This document shows, one piece after another, positions 12,101 through 22,175 of a stretch of DNA of 64,000 nt. The position numbers and the translations under genes are program-made. The notes beneath the pieces were generated by a model that did not search any database, was not told where the DNA came from, and was given only the letters and a program-made list of their open reading frames with translations. Each line of letters begins with the position of its first letter. Position 1 is the first letter of the stretch. This stretch comes from Tachypleus tridentatus (Eukaryota; Arthropoda; Merostomata; Xiphosura; Limulidae): assembly GCF_004210375.1 (NCBI RefSeq), contig NC_134828.1, forward strand, positions 21,568,400 to 21,632,399, given 5' to 3'.

Positions 12101-15100
12101 ACAGTTTGTCACATCGATTTTTCTGTTGTTCATGGTGGGATAAGCGATTGTTTCAGACATACAAAATCAGCATTTCACCAACAAAAGGCTGAGGCAAAGA
12201 CAAAAACAATGCAGATAATGACATTTATGAGTAAGAATTCAGAATATGAAACCATAAATGAAAGTAAAGGTTGCAACAGCTGCAAAACTGTTACAATAAG
12301 TGTCGTAAACATGATATAAACGAGTCATTACACAAAGGTTTTTTTCTGCTTACTGTTTCTGCATGTTCATTGTTGTTTTACCAGTATGTTTGTTACTCTG
12401 AACTAAATAAAAGACATAATTTCAAAAGAATTTTTTTAAATTTATTTATTAAATACACAAAACACGGTCATAAATGAGCAATCTATAGCAGTAATAAATA
12501 ATAATAGTTATAATAATAATATAATAATAAACAGCTTAGAGACATTGGTCAGGTCTAGTAGCCGCAAATTATAAAGGGCTTTGTCTACAATCATAACGCT
12601 CAGTCATTTGAAATAGTTGGCATCTCTATATCTGTCAAATTTACTTGCGTTCATATTTCACTTTTTTTTTTCACAGTGGTTGTTCGAAGTCACAAGGCCC
12701 TGTCATGGAGAGGTCCTACAGGGTTTCCTGCCAAGGAGGAAGATTCATTTAGACTATGCAAGAGTTTCCAACTCTCCAATTTTTCCATGGGAATTTTAGT
12801 GCTTGGTCCATTACAGGAGAAACCCCGCCAATTTGCCCATGCTGATTCACTGGTTAGTGTCTAAAGTACTTGTGTAAAATTTAAAAATACCAGTATTTTA
12901 GCCTGGCTTTGTAGATGGGTTCAAAAACTTCACATTCTGAGTCATTTCATCAAACTATTCAGAGAAGCAGCTTACTGACCCAAAGATGTTATATTGTTGG
13001 AACTGTGTTTCTAATTAATTATTTTAAGCATTATTTTTCCTTATTTTCAACCACTTATAGTAAAAATACTTCATGTAATGTCTATTAAAGCATGTTTCTA
13101 TCATGTGTGCACTAGTGTAAGACATACACAGTGAACTTAATAAGAAACTTATTCTACAAAGAACCAAGTCTGGAGTGGTATCTCTAACTTGAAGTTTCAT
13201 GCAGTGACCTTACTGTTTAAAAAATCATGCCTTCTCTACATTCGTGTGTAGGAGATTCATGAAAATGTGTGTTGTATATTTTTCAAGGTTATGTGGTTGT
13301 GTACCTAAAGGTCAATGAACTATTGATTTTTCTTTCCCCTTAATAACTTCATTATGGTATGTATTTCTATTGTTGTCTCTTTGAGGTTAGTTGCACAATT
13401 TCAGGGATGGGAGCAGAAGCCTCTTTTTACTGCATTATATTATTTGAACCTCAAAATAATATGTCAGTATAACTATATATATTAATTGTGATATTGGAAA
13501 AGTTTAAAAAATAGTGTTTTTTTAGTTAGATTTTAACTTTTTATGTAAATTACAAATTTTACATGAAATTCGATTTTATTAAGGTTGAGAGAATGTCCTA
13601 AATAACTATGTTTTGGTTTTTTTCTCACCTCAGTTTTTTACTGTCATATATGGTAAGGTGGAAGCACATGTGCACGACAGCTCATGGATTTTTGAAACAG
13701 ATGGTTCATTTCTGGTGCCATTAGGTGAGTTACACATGTAATCACATTAAGATTATACTCTGCTTTGAGTCCTCTCTCTCTCTCTCTCTCTCTCTTCTTT
13801 TTTTTTTTTTTGCATAGAGGAAATGATTTTCTCAGAACAGAACCCACACATGGTTTGTTTTGTTATGATGTTTATCATTTGTACAAATAAAGAGGAAATA
13901 TATATTACTTACCTGTAAATTGCATTTAAAAATAGATATAAATGTATACAAATGATCTGATACCATGAAAATGTATGTGATCAAAAACATCAAGTTTTTA
14001 AGCCCTTGCTTTGCTATTTGTAAATTTATGCTTAATATTTTAAGTCCACAAAGAATAAAAACGTCAGTAGAAACACTTGTTTAAGTCACTAAGGTTTTGT
14101 GGTTTTGCTGATGAAATATTCACATCAAAAAATATAAACAGTGTTAAAATTACTGCTGTGTTTGTCGAGACGAGTATTTCTTCTAATATCATCTCATCCA
14201 TTACTGTGTTTGTTATGACCAAGTTGGACTGATGACCCATGGTATTTATAATATTATCTCATCCATTACCATGTTTGTTGTGACCAAGTTGGACTGATGA
14301 GCCATGGTATTTATATTATTATCTCATCCATTACCATGTTTGTTGTGACCAAGTTGGACTGATGAGTCATGGTATTTATAATATTATCTCATCCATTAAC
14401 ATGTTTGTTGTGACCAAGTTAGACTGATAAGCCATGGTATTTATAATATTATCTCATCCATTACTGTGTTTGTTGTGACCAATTTGGACTGATGAGCCAT
14501 GTTGTTTATAATATCATCTCATCCATTACCATGTTTGTTGTGACCAAGTTGGACTGATGAGCCATGGTGTTTTTTATATCATCTCATCCATTACCATGTT
14601 TGTTGTGACCAAGTTGGACTGATGAGCCATGGTATTTATAATATTATCTCATCCATTACCATGTTCATTGTGACCAAGTTAGACTGATGAGCCATGGTAT
14701 TTATAATATTATCTCATCCATTACTGTATTTATTGTGACCAAGTTGGACTGATGAGCCATGGTATTTATAATATTATCTCATCCATTACTGTATTTATTA
14801 TGACCAAGTTGGACTGATGAGCCATGGTGTTTATAATATTATCTCATCCATTACTGTATTTATTGTGACCAAGTTGGACTGATGAGCCATGGTATTTATA
14901 ATATTATCTCATCCATTACTGTATTTATTATGACCAAGTTGGACTGATGAGCCATGGTGTTTATAATATTATCTCATCCATTACTGTATTTATTGTGACC
15001 AAGTTGGACTGATGAGCCATGGTATTTATAATATTATCTCATCCATTACTGCGTTTGTTGTGACCAAGTTGGACTGATGAGCCATGGTATTTATAATATT

Positions 15101-17499
15101 ATCTCATCCATTAACATGTTTGTTGTGACCAAGTTGGACTGATGAGCCATGGTATTTGTAATATTATTTCATCCATTACTGTGTTTTGTTGTGACCAAGT
15201 TAGACTGATGAGCCATGGTATTTATAATATTATCTCATCCATTAACATGTTTGTTGTGACCAAGTTGGACTGATGAGTCATGGTATTTGTAATATTATTT
15301 CATCCATTACTGTGTTTGTTGTGACCAAGTTGGACTGATGAGTCATGGTATTTGTAATATTATTTCATCCATTACTGTGTTTGTTGTGACCAAGTTGGAC
15401 TGATGAGTCATGGTATTTATAATATTATCTCATCCATTACTGTGTTTATTGTGACCAAGTTGGACTGATGAGCCATGGTGTTTATAATATTATCTCATCC
15501 ATTACTGTGTTTATTGTGACCAAGTTGGACTGATGAGCCATGGTATTTATAATATTATCTCATCCATTACTGTGTTTATTGTGACCAAGTTGGACTGATG
15601 AGCCATGGTATTTATAATATTATCTCATCCATTACTGTGTTTATTGTGACCAAGTTGGACTGATGAGCCATGGTGTTTATAATATTATCTCATCCATTAC
15701 TGTGTTTATTGTGACCAAGTTGGACTGATGAGCCATGGTATTTATAATATTATCTCATCCATTACCGTGTTTGTTGTGACCAAGTTGGACTGATGAGTCA
15801 TGGTATTTATAATATTATCTCATCCATTACCATGTTTGTTGTGACCAAGTTGGACTGATGAGTCATGGTATTTATAATATTATCTCATCCATTACCATGT
15901 TTGTTGTGACCAAGTTGGACTGATGAGTCATGGTATTTATAATATTATCTCATCCATTACTGTGTTTATTGTGACCAAGTTGGACTGATGAGCCATGGTG
16001 TTTATAATATTATCTCATCCATTACTGTGTTTATTGTGACCAAGTTGGACTGATGAGCCATGGTATTTATAATATTATCTCATCCATTACTGTGTTTGTT
16101 GTGACCAAGTTGGACTGATGAGTCATGGTATTTATAATATTATCTCATCCATTACCATGTTTCTTGTGACCAAGTTGGACTGATGAGTCATGGTATTTAT
16201 AATATTATTTCATCCATTACTGTGTTTATTGTGACCAAGTTGGACTGATGAGCCATGGTATTTATAATATTATCTCATCCATTACTGTGTTTATTGTGAC
16301 CAAGTTGGACTGATGAGTCATGGTATTTATAATATTATCTCATCCATTACCATGTTTCTTGTGACCAAGTTGGACTGATGAGTCATGGTATTTATAATAT
16401 TATTTCATCCATTACTGTGTTTATTGTGACCAAGTTGGACTGATGAGTCATGGTATTTATAATATTATCTCATCCATTACCATGTTTGTTGTGACCAAGT
16501 TGGACTGATGAGTCATGGTATTTATAATATTATCTCATCCATTACCATGTTTCTTGTGACCAAGTTGGACTGATGAGTCATGGTATTTATAATATTATTT
16601 CATCCATTACTGTGTTTATTGTGACCAAGTTGGACTGATGAGCCATGGTATTTATAATATTATCTCATCCATTACCATGTTTCTTGTGACCAAGTTGGAC
16701 TGATGAGTCATGGTATTTATAATATTATTTCATCCATTACCATGTTTCTTGTGACCAAGTTGGACTGATGAGTCATGGTATTTATAATATTATTTCATCC
16801 ATTACTGTGTTTATTGTGACCAAGTTGGACTGATGAGTCATGGTATTTATAATATTATCTCATCCATTACCATGTTTGTTGTGACCAAGTTGGACTGATG
16901 ACCCATGGTATTTATAATATTATCTCATCCATTACCATGTTTCTTGTGACCAAGTTGGACTGATGAGTCATGGTATTTATAATATTATCTCATCCATTAC
17001 TGTGTTTATTGTGACCAAGTTGGACTGATGAGCCATGGTATTTATAATATTATCTCATCCATTACTGTGTTTATTGTGACCAAGTTGGACTGATGAGCCA
17101 TGGTGTTTATAATATCATCTCATCCGTTACTGTGGTTGTTGTATCTCAGGTAGCCTGGTATTGGGTGAAAGGCCTTACCATCAGTAGACATTTTAAGTAA
17201 TGTGGTTGAGAAACTCTTATGTGTTCTTGTTTACTTCATTCTCAGAACTGAGTGATCATGTGTATCAGTAATTAGTTTGTTTTCAGGAGTAAATCTATGA
17301 CAAGCTCATTGGAAAATTGAAAACAAGTCGTAAGCACTTTGTTTTAAAATGCCTTAGTTTACATATTTTAAACTGTATCTTATTTGTATTTTTGTTATCA
17401 GGTAATTCATACAGTGTCCGAAATCTCCAGAAAAAGGAAGCTAAGCTAATCTTCTTTACTATTAAAGGATCACCACCAGTGGAAGAGCTTATGGCATGA
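36..17499 (+). CDS. CENPC: CENP-C homologue, C-terminal part (gene-level, six visible exons)
   Basis: CENP-C is the inner kinetochore scaffold: its CENP-C motif binds the CENP-A nucleosome and its C-terminal cupin domain dimerises. Visible exons are 36-186 (damaged), 3303-3365, 9580-9729, 12677-12852, 13634-13724 and 17402-17499, all with AG acceptors and, except the last, GT donors. Exons 3303 to 17499 join in one frame (leftover 1/2, 1/2, 0/0 and 1/2 bases at successive junctions) and give about 192 residues. The cupin part reads MGILVLGPLQEK, then FFTVIYGKVEAHVH, FLVPLGNSYSVRNL and AKLIFFTIKG, which matches the vertebrate CENP-C C-terminus in order and spacing (compared from memory). The N-terminal exons lie left of the window. 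Introns are 3.1, 6.2, 2.9, 0.8 and 3.7 kb and full of repeats. Because exon 36-186 is out of frame, this could be a decaying duplicate instead of the working gene. Confidence 0.85.
187..3302 (+). other. CENPC intron, no recognised element
   Basis: This AT-rich intron shows no exon, SINE or coding ORF that I can recognise. It holds a 20-base local duplication (gtgccagtaa...cctggggt, 991-1035) and the 33-bp duplication listed at 3161-3227. Confidence 0.6.
3161..3227 (+). repeat. 33-bp direct duplication
   Basis: Two adjacent copies begin atagtgcaaatgtgtagaca at 3161 and 3194 and differ at only a few bases. It is a simple tandem duplication inside a CENPC intron. Confidence 0.8.
3303..3365 (+). 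CDS. CENPC: CENPC exon after the CENP-C motif
   Basis: This 63-base exon has acceptor atatttgcag and donor AAAG|gtattg. After two bases completing a codon it encodes TYEVAGILPGFQEDSFFTQK and leaves one base for the next exon. The residues VAGILP match the conserved VISGILSP-like segment that follows the CENP-C motif in animal CENP-C. The other two frames either stop at once or do not join the next exon. Confidence 0.75.
4500..5378 (+). pseudogene. LINE ORF1, nucleic-acid-binding Gag-like protein (broken)
   Basis: The region 4662-4970 encodes a pre-knuckle segment (TFTSLHLPTTIKGGYLNCRV) then cysteine-rich knuckles: CFQCQWLGHSKTPC, CACCSGKDHDA, and CTNCNGSHPSYFRSC. This is typical of ORF1 proteins of jockey/I-type LINEs. 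A TGA at 4896-4898 splits the knuckle region and further stops follow it. The later part (5040-5378) is a low-complexity Ser/Thr/Pro-rich tail ending at TGA. The 5' limit is uncertain. Confidence 0.75.
5495..9110 (+). pseudogene. LINE ORF2, endonuclease-reverse transcriptase-RNase H (broken)
   Basis: An ATG at 5495 opens MATLIQWNCQGLHSNLDDTK, the classic AP-endonuclease start. The endonuclease continues with GGVALLVDQ and FLILGIFNGHHPLWGS, where the usual catalytic GDFN is GIFN. The reverse transcriptase shows NYRQITLTNCFCKTLERM (about 6975), FFDIKKA then a stop where family members have YDTTW (7165-7200), and LYVDDFHI (7437). RNase H shows IYTDGSKSG (8328) and IYTDSLNSL (8500). A CYLCNTQVTISH segment lies near 8940. 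Multiple frameshifts and stops show it is not functional. Confidence 0.82.
9513..9566 (+). mobile_element. SINE-B tail fragment next to a CENPC acceptor
   Basis: The segment ggcacagatagcttagttac followed by an aaaccaaacc-type tail matches the 3' part of the second tRNA-derived SINE family here, and is nearly identical to the fragment at 26327-26376. It ends 13 bases before the exon at 9580. Confidence 0.6.
9580..9729 (+). CDS. CENPC: CENPC linker exon
   Basis: The exon lies between acceptor ccttgttttccag and donor GCTG|gtaggt. It encodes a basic then acidic linker (KKSRNKQQALF, then LLEEDMQEELYGGS) ending in VNDPELGREVKA. That end resembles the V-x-DPETREI segment ahead of the CENP-C cupin. 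It enters with two bases and leaves one, compatible with both neighbours. A SINE tail remnant sits directly before its acceptor. Confidence 0.8.
10285..10562 (+). mobile_element. SINE-A copy, full length
   Basis: Full tRNA-derived SINE: tRNA-like head (A box TGGCCAGGTTGG, B box region degenerate), conserved body (TTGGCAGTGGGTGGTGATGA) and AAAC-repeat tail. It is flanked by an exact 12-bp target duplication CCATCCTGTTTA (10273-10284 and 10563-10574). It lies in a CENPC intron, sense orientation. Confidence 0.93.
11954..12319 (+). pseudogene. BED-like zinc-finger ORF of the hAT remnant
   Basis: The ATG at 11954 opens a 121-residue ORF; the frame is open from 11810 as well. It has a basic N-terminus, then the zinc-binding pattern FCTVCHIDFSVVHGG with further histidines in CFRHTKSAFHQQ. 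This C-x2-C ... H-x-H arrangement with a DFS-x-x-HGG core is typical of the N-terminal zinc finger of hAT-family transposases and their domesticated relatives. The frame ends 45 residues after the finger, with no RNase H-like catalytic core or dimerisation domain. It is probably a truncated transposase exon; a small expressed DNA-binding protein is possible but unsupported. Confidence 0.55.
12486..12535 (+). repeat. AAT-rich microsatellite
   Basis: Irregular taataataat-type simple repeat near the right end of the hAT remnant. Confidence 0.6.
12677..12852 (+). CDS. CENPC: CENPC exon, pre-cupin and first cupin strands
   Basis: Acceptor is a ten-T tract followed by cacag; donor is CTG|gttagt. 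The exon encodes VVRSHKALSWRGPTGFPAKE, then FRLCKSFQLSNFSMG and ILVLGPLQEKPRQFAHADSL. The G-x-L-x-LGP-x-x-EK-x-x-Q segment is the conserved entry into the CENP-C cupin. It ends in phase 0. Confidence 0.85.
13634..13724 (+). CDS. CENPC: CENPC exon, cupin core
   Basis: Acceptor is ctcacctcag; donor is TTAG|gtgagt. It encodes FFTVIYGKVEAHVHDSSW and IFETDGSFLVPLG, the central strands of the cupin barrel (YV-x-x-G-x-V-x-x-x-x-H then GDSF-x-VP-x-GN in the family). It enters in phase 0 and leaves one base. Confidence 0.88.
13771..13811 (+). repeat. (CT)n microsatellite followed by T-run
   Basis: About 24 bases of alternating C and T lead into a broken run of T, just inside the intron after the CENPC exon ending at 13724. 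Confidence 0.9.
14158..17143 (+). repeat. 65-bp minisatellite, about 45 copies, in a CENPC intron
   Basis: The repeated motif GTGACCAAGTTGGACTGATG recurs every 65 bases (for example 15451, 15516, 15581). Each unit also has an ATCTCATCCATTAC core and TATTTATAATATTAT. Units fall into variants after the ATTAC or ATTA core (TGTGTTTATT, CATGTTTGTT, CATGTTTCTT) and at GAGCCATGG versus GAGTCATGG, and the variants recur in blocks. The first and last units are the most diverged. The array fills about 80 percent of its intron. Confidence 0.95.
17402..17499 (+). CDS. CENPC: CENPC terminal exon with stop
   Basis: Acceptor is ttttgttatcag. The exon completes the glycine codon and encodes NSYSVRNLQKKEAKLIFFTI then KGSPPVEELMA and TGA. 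The Y-x-[IV]-[KR]-NL and L-[IF]-FT signatures are the last cupin strands of CENP-C. The tail is slightly longer than the human protein, which ends soon after the FTQIK strand. Confidence 0.87.
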
Positions 17500-17663
17500 A
17501 AAAGTTTGAAGTGTATACATATTTGAGGGTACAATTAGTATTAACTCGTCTCCAAAAAAAAAAGAAAGAAAGATTGGTCTTAGCTCCTAGGGTGCATATT
17601 TCATATGTAGATACTGTGTATTTCATTACCTTGCAGTTCAAAAGATGTGGTATTGTATTGAAA

Positions 17664-17669
17664 ATAAAA
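17664..17669 (+). terminator. CENPC: candidate poly(A) signal of CENPC
   Basis: An AATAAA hexamer lies 165 bases after the CENPC stop codon. It is the first canonical one downstream. Such hexamers are frequent by chance in DNA this AT-rich. Confidence 0.35.
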
Positions 17670-19262
17670 GGGGATAATAAAAGTATAATAATAATTAATA
17701 GTAATAATAATTAGAGAAGGTGCATCTATGCTGCAATATATAATGGGGAATATTCAAGTGGTGCTGACATTTACACCTTCACACACAAGTGCCTGTGGTC
17801 TTGAAAGACACTATTCGATGGTGTTTTTGTAGCATAATGAGAAACTTTCACCTGTAATAATATTACAGATTTCGCTAACCCTGAAATTGAAAATATAATC
17901 TGTTACAAAAGGTTTATAATGAATCAAAGAACGCTTATGCCTCTAGTCATAGATTATATTTTCAATTTTGTCTTTGGTGAAAAGAAATTTGTAATATCAT
18001 CGTGGAGAAAAAGTGGCCCGTTTTATAATACCGACTCATAAATTTGCTGCAATGCCACAATGTTATTCGCTTGTATAAATTAATCTGTGTTTCTAAGTGG
18101 TATATTGAAACACTATAAATATATTTTCACGTATAGTTCACCATTTGTATCGTGTGATTGAACTGGTTTTGTACATTGTATGCCTGTAGATAATTGATTT
18201 TTACTACTATATAGATGACTGTTAGGTGTAACAGGAACTTTGATAATAGCATATAAAGCATTCAGAGGACTTTGTGATCTGTAGTGACGAATGTTGTACA
18301 ATAGTCATTGGACTTTAGTATCTTTCTTAATATAAATCACATGTAAGAACGTTTCTTTCATAAATATACTTTTTTATAAAAAAATGTATTTTCTTTCCAA
18401 GCACAAACAAATATGTAGCGTGTATACAAAATATATTTGTACCAGTTTTCTCTTGTTGTCAATAAAATTCTAGGTTTCTAAACTAGTGGTGCCTTTGAAC
18501 ACGATTTACGACATCGCAAAGAAGTAGAAGTCAGCAAGACGTATATATACGTGGCATGTTAATTTAAGTAGTGGGTTTGATAGTGAACTTTTAACGTTCT
18601 CCCATGACTGATCACCTCGTTAAAATCTGCTGTGATGTCGTACGTCATCAAGGTAATAGAAAACATTAATATTTTGTTTCCAAGAATGCTGATTGTTAAA
18701 TATTGTTTTATTATTTTGATTGATTTCACAACTGCATAATGCACGTTAGTTTGGTATTGTATGCTAATTTTGAGATGGTTTTCTTTAATGTTCAATTTGC
18801 TCGAGACATTATTCAAATTAACGAACTATGTTGCAGTCATAATTAAATATATATAATTTTCCTGTAATCTAGACATTATAATATGTTATTAAATAACTGC
18901 TACGAGGAATTGTCTGATCCTAATTATTTTACAATTAAGTAATGTGGTATTTGCTGCTAGAAACTGTTAGGGAGCTAACCCTTTTTATCGACTGATGTGT
19001 GAAAGGGCCTGGGTTCGATACTTAGCCAAAGATTTTATCACAAAAGCATGAATCGAATTTCAAGTTGGTCTGAGACGTATATTTCTTACGGTTCTAGTAC
19101 AGAGTCTTAGGAAACCAAATGCGACTAATCAACATTACATTCTGTACAAAGGTTACACTTTACCTCATGCTGGTCCTGCGAATTGACAATTCTCGGATTT
19201 GATGTTTCAGAAATACTAATTACAGCGAAGTAAAATTAAAATAGCGACACATAGTTTAACAC
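17670..19262. other. downstream flank of CENPC, nothing recognised
   Basis: AT-rich sequence with an AAT-type microsatellite at 17684-17713 and no supported gene or mobile element. Confidence 0.5.
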
Positions 19263-19270
19263 AACATTCC

Positions 19271-19527
19271 TAGGTGGCCTGGCATGGCCAGGTGGTTGAG
19301 GCGTTGGACTCCTAATCTGAATGTCGCGGGTTCGAATCCCCGTCGCACCGAACATGCTCGCCCTTTCAGCCGTGGGGGCGTTATAATGTGTCGGTCAATC
19401 CCACTATTCATTGGTAACAGAGTAGCCCAAGAGTTGGCGGTGGGTGGTGATGACTAGCTGCCTTTCTTCTAGTCTTACACTGCATAGGGCCCTCGTGTAG
19501 CTTTGTGCGAAATTCAAAAAGAAAACA
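19271..19527 (+). mobile_element. SINE-A copy
   Basis: tRNA-like head with B box GGTTCGAATCC, full body, and a short A-rich tail. It is flanked by an 8-bp direct repeat AACATTCC (19263-19270 and 19528-19535). Confidence 0.9.
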
Positions 19528-19975
19528 AACATTCCCACGCAGCTACCTTAACGAGTTCGAACGCGGAAACCGCCATTTTTATAAAACTGGTTCTTAGAGA
19601 GGTCAAATAGTAGGCTTAACACGTCTCTGTCATTGAGGCATTAAAAAAAACAAACGCGTATGTTTATTATTTTGGCATTTTCGTTTGTATGGACAGGATT
19701 ATTATAATATTACTATTTGGAAAACAATTGATGAAAGTAAAATTATTGACAAGTTGTGACAATAAAATAAAAAAGGTGAAGAGTTTGTTGTGGGTTCTAA
19801 TGACTGGTTGACTTCCCTCTAACAGTACAAAGTGAGGAACGCCTATTGGTAACTTTGAGCGGAAATTCGATACTTTTTGTTCCATTGCGTTTATTGTGTA
19901 TGATGTAGTTTCTAACTTTAAAAAAAGAGACTAAAAATGTTTTTTATGGTAAAATTAATTCACATACACAGGTGT

Positions 19976-20014
19976 ATATATATATATATATATCTGTGTG
20001 TGTGTGTGTGTGTG
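19976..20014 (+). repeat. (TA)n(TG)n microsatellite
   Basis: Alternating TA passes into alternating TG over about 40 bases. Confidence 0.92.
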
Positions 20015-20393
20015 TTGTAATGTAATTTAAAAAGGCAATACTGGGCGTATTGTGGTGATAATTTCAACAGTGGTCCAAGAAACCTTGTTAACTAATTTTC
20101 AGTCAACGAGTGCATACTGACAAAGATGTTTTGTTAGTGAATGTTCTTAGTGTAAACCTTTAACTACAGCTAAATAACACTAATACATGTTAAAATATAT
20201 TCGTTTATGACGCGTTGTTCTACTGTTCGTTTTGTTAAGAAGGACTGCATTTTCTATTCTATCACTTCTATTGTAGACGACACATTTTCAGGACGTAAAC
20301 ACCTTAGGAAAGTCGTATATGAATTAAAATCGTATGATTGTTAAGCAGTTATTTAAAAAAAAACAACAAGCGTTGTATTGTGCGTCCGAACCT

Positions 20394-20505
20394 TTGATCA
20401 GCAGCAATTTCACAGACTTGTAACTCGAAAGTCCGGGGTTCGACTTCCTATGCTGGAAACAGATCAAGGATAGCACATTATGTCGCTGTGCAATAAACAA
20501 ACTGT
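20394..20505 (+). mobile_element. SINE-B copy, diverged
   Basis: A tRNA-like promoter remnant (acttgtaactcgaaagtccg, then GGTTCGACTTCC) is followed by the GATAGCACATTATGT body and a short A-rich tail. Confidence 0.5.
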
Positions 20506-20844
20506 ATTGCACATAAAAATACATATTGTTGTGTACTACAAAATGTTAATTCATGCAAGTAATAAGAATGTTTCGAATAATAATCAGTAATAATGACAAA
20601 ACATTTTACCTAGATACAAAACTTACTAACACAACATAAAGTTTACTATTTGTCAAAACATCTGTAGTTTTCTTTCATCTTGGTCGGAACTCTGAGTAGA
20701 AAAATACCAAATAAAAAGTGGTTAGCAAGATATTGAGGGGGGCCCCAATTTAATTAGTGGGGGCAAATTGTTCCCTGTTCTGATGTCTGCGAGATGTAAT
20801 TTTTATTCTACCAAGCACGTGCTAATGCTTCTGACTAAATGTAA

Positions 20845-20950
20845 ACCCCCTTCCCCAACGGTAGGCCTACGGATTTATAACGTTAAAAACCAGGTTTCGA
20901 TACCCGTCGTAGGTACGGTACAGATATCCTATTGTGTTGGCTTCAAAATG
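20845..20950 (+). mobile_element. SINE-B copy, diverged
   Basis: It contains ggcctacggatttataacgt, a B-box-like GTTTCGATACC, and CAGATATCCTATTGTGT, as in the intact SINE-B at 34680-34801. Confidence 0.6.
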
Positions 20951-21128
20951 TTACCTACACTTTGTTGAGAACACTGCGTCCAGTAGTCGAACCGCTAAGC
21001 CATGTTTGAGTGAAACCTCTTAAGAAGAAGATATGATTTGCAGCCACACCAACTCAGTTATTCTTCAGCCTGAACATATTACTATGAAGCTTTAGAAGAC
21101 ATTTCTGAAGTAAACATAAGAAAACCCT

Positions 21129-21409
21129 GGGCCCGTCATCGCCCAGCGTGTCAAGGTGTGCGACTCGTAATCTGAGGGTCGTGGGTTCGCATCCCCGTCG
21201 CGCCAAACATGCTCGCCCTTTCAGCCGTGGGGGCGTTATAATGGGGCGGTCAATCCCACTATTCGTTGGTAAAAAGAGTAGCCCAAGAGTTGGCGGTGAG
21301 TGGTGATGACTAGCTGCCTTCCCTCTACTCTTACACTGATAAATTAGGGACGGCTAGCGCAGATAGTTCTCGAGTAGCTTTGCGCGAAATTCAAAAACAA
21401 ACAAACAAA
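21129..21409 (+). mobile_element. SINE-A copy
   Basis: Full head, body and AAAC tail; the B box reads GGTTCGCATCC. Head sequence GCCCGTCATCGCCCAGCG differs from the majority copy. Confidence 0.9.
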
Positions 21410-21839
21410 TTTTTCATTGATTTTGAATTTATCTAGCTTCAGTCCAGGGGTACAGGTACTCCACCTAGTAGAGAAGTAGTTTTGTTGTGTTAAGTGTTTA
21501 AATTTTCTAACAATGCCATTCTTATCATTCAAGGCCATTTTCGAGGTCATGTCTTTTGGAAATTGTGTTATTATGCACAAAATACTCAAAATGCCAACAT
21601 CAGAGATAAACGAAACATTTGAAACCAACAAATCACTCCTGAAAAACATTTCCTCAGCTGTTACGTTCATAAGACTCAGTTTTAGAGCTACATTCTTCAG
21701 CTGTAACAAATACGTTCTCAAGACCCTATTTCTTCAGTTACTTTCTTGTGAATCGTACAGTATATGCTATCAAAACGCGAACACTAACATTTCTTTCTTT
21801 AAAGACAGTATGTAATATCCTTAAGAGGAGATCTTCAAC

Positions 21840-22175
21840 GACGTCGTTTTTTAACCAGTGTTTCTTTCTTCCGAGCCAAGAGCTCGCTAGATTTTCTTCT
21901 TTTTCAGCCGCGGCAAGTTGGCTCGTAGAACAGTTTCTAGCCTCTTGTTCCTGTCGTTTCAAGTACAGACTTTTAGATCATAACTTCGTTATTTCTTGAC
22001 CGATTTGAGATCTAATTACAGTTTTGGACACGAGGGATCAAACTCTTTTTGATTGATGTATTTGACCACGCTCAAGGTGTCATTGATTAATTTACTCTAA
22101 TCGTGCTTAAAAGAATTTCAGTTTGAGTGTAGACTGTTAGAGATCCTGATTAGTGATAAATTCGAACCGGGTATA
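21840..22175 (+). repeat. dispersed repeat, copy 1 (pair with 42165-42435)
   Basis: Segments such as AGCCGCGGCAA, TGATTGATGTATTTGACCA and GTCATTGATTAAT recur in the same order and orientation at 42165-42435. I do not recognise the family. Confidence 0.6.

Larger units (their letters stand above)
11500..12628 (+). mobile_element. hAT-like DNA transposon remnant
   Basis: Terminal inverted repeats CAGAGATGCCAAC (11500-11512) and GTTGGCATCTCTA (12616-12628) match at 12 of 13 positions and look like hAT termini. The interior carries a single ORF for a BED-like zinc finger and no catalytic domain. A clean 8-bp target duplication is not visible. It lies in the CENPC intron between 9729 and 12677. 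Confidence 0.65.

Noticed and set aside
14158-17143. CTGATGAG in every 65-bp unit resembles the hammerhead ribozyme core
   Set aside because: No GAAA box or pairing helix II follows at a suitable distance, so the conserved core is incomplete.
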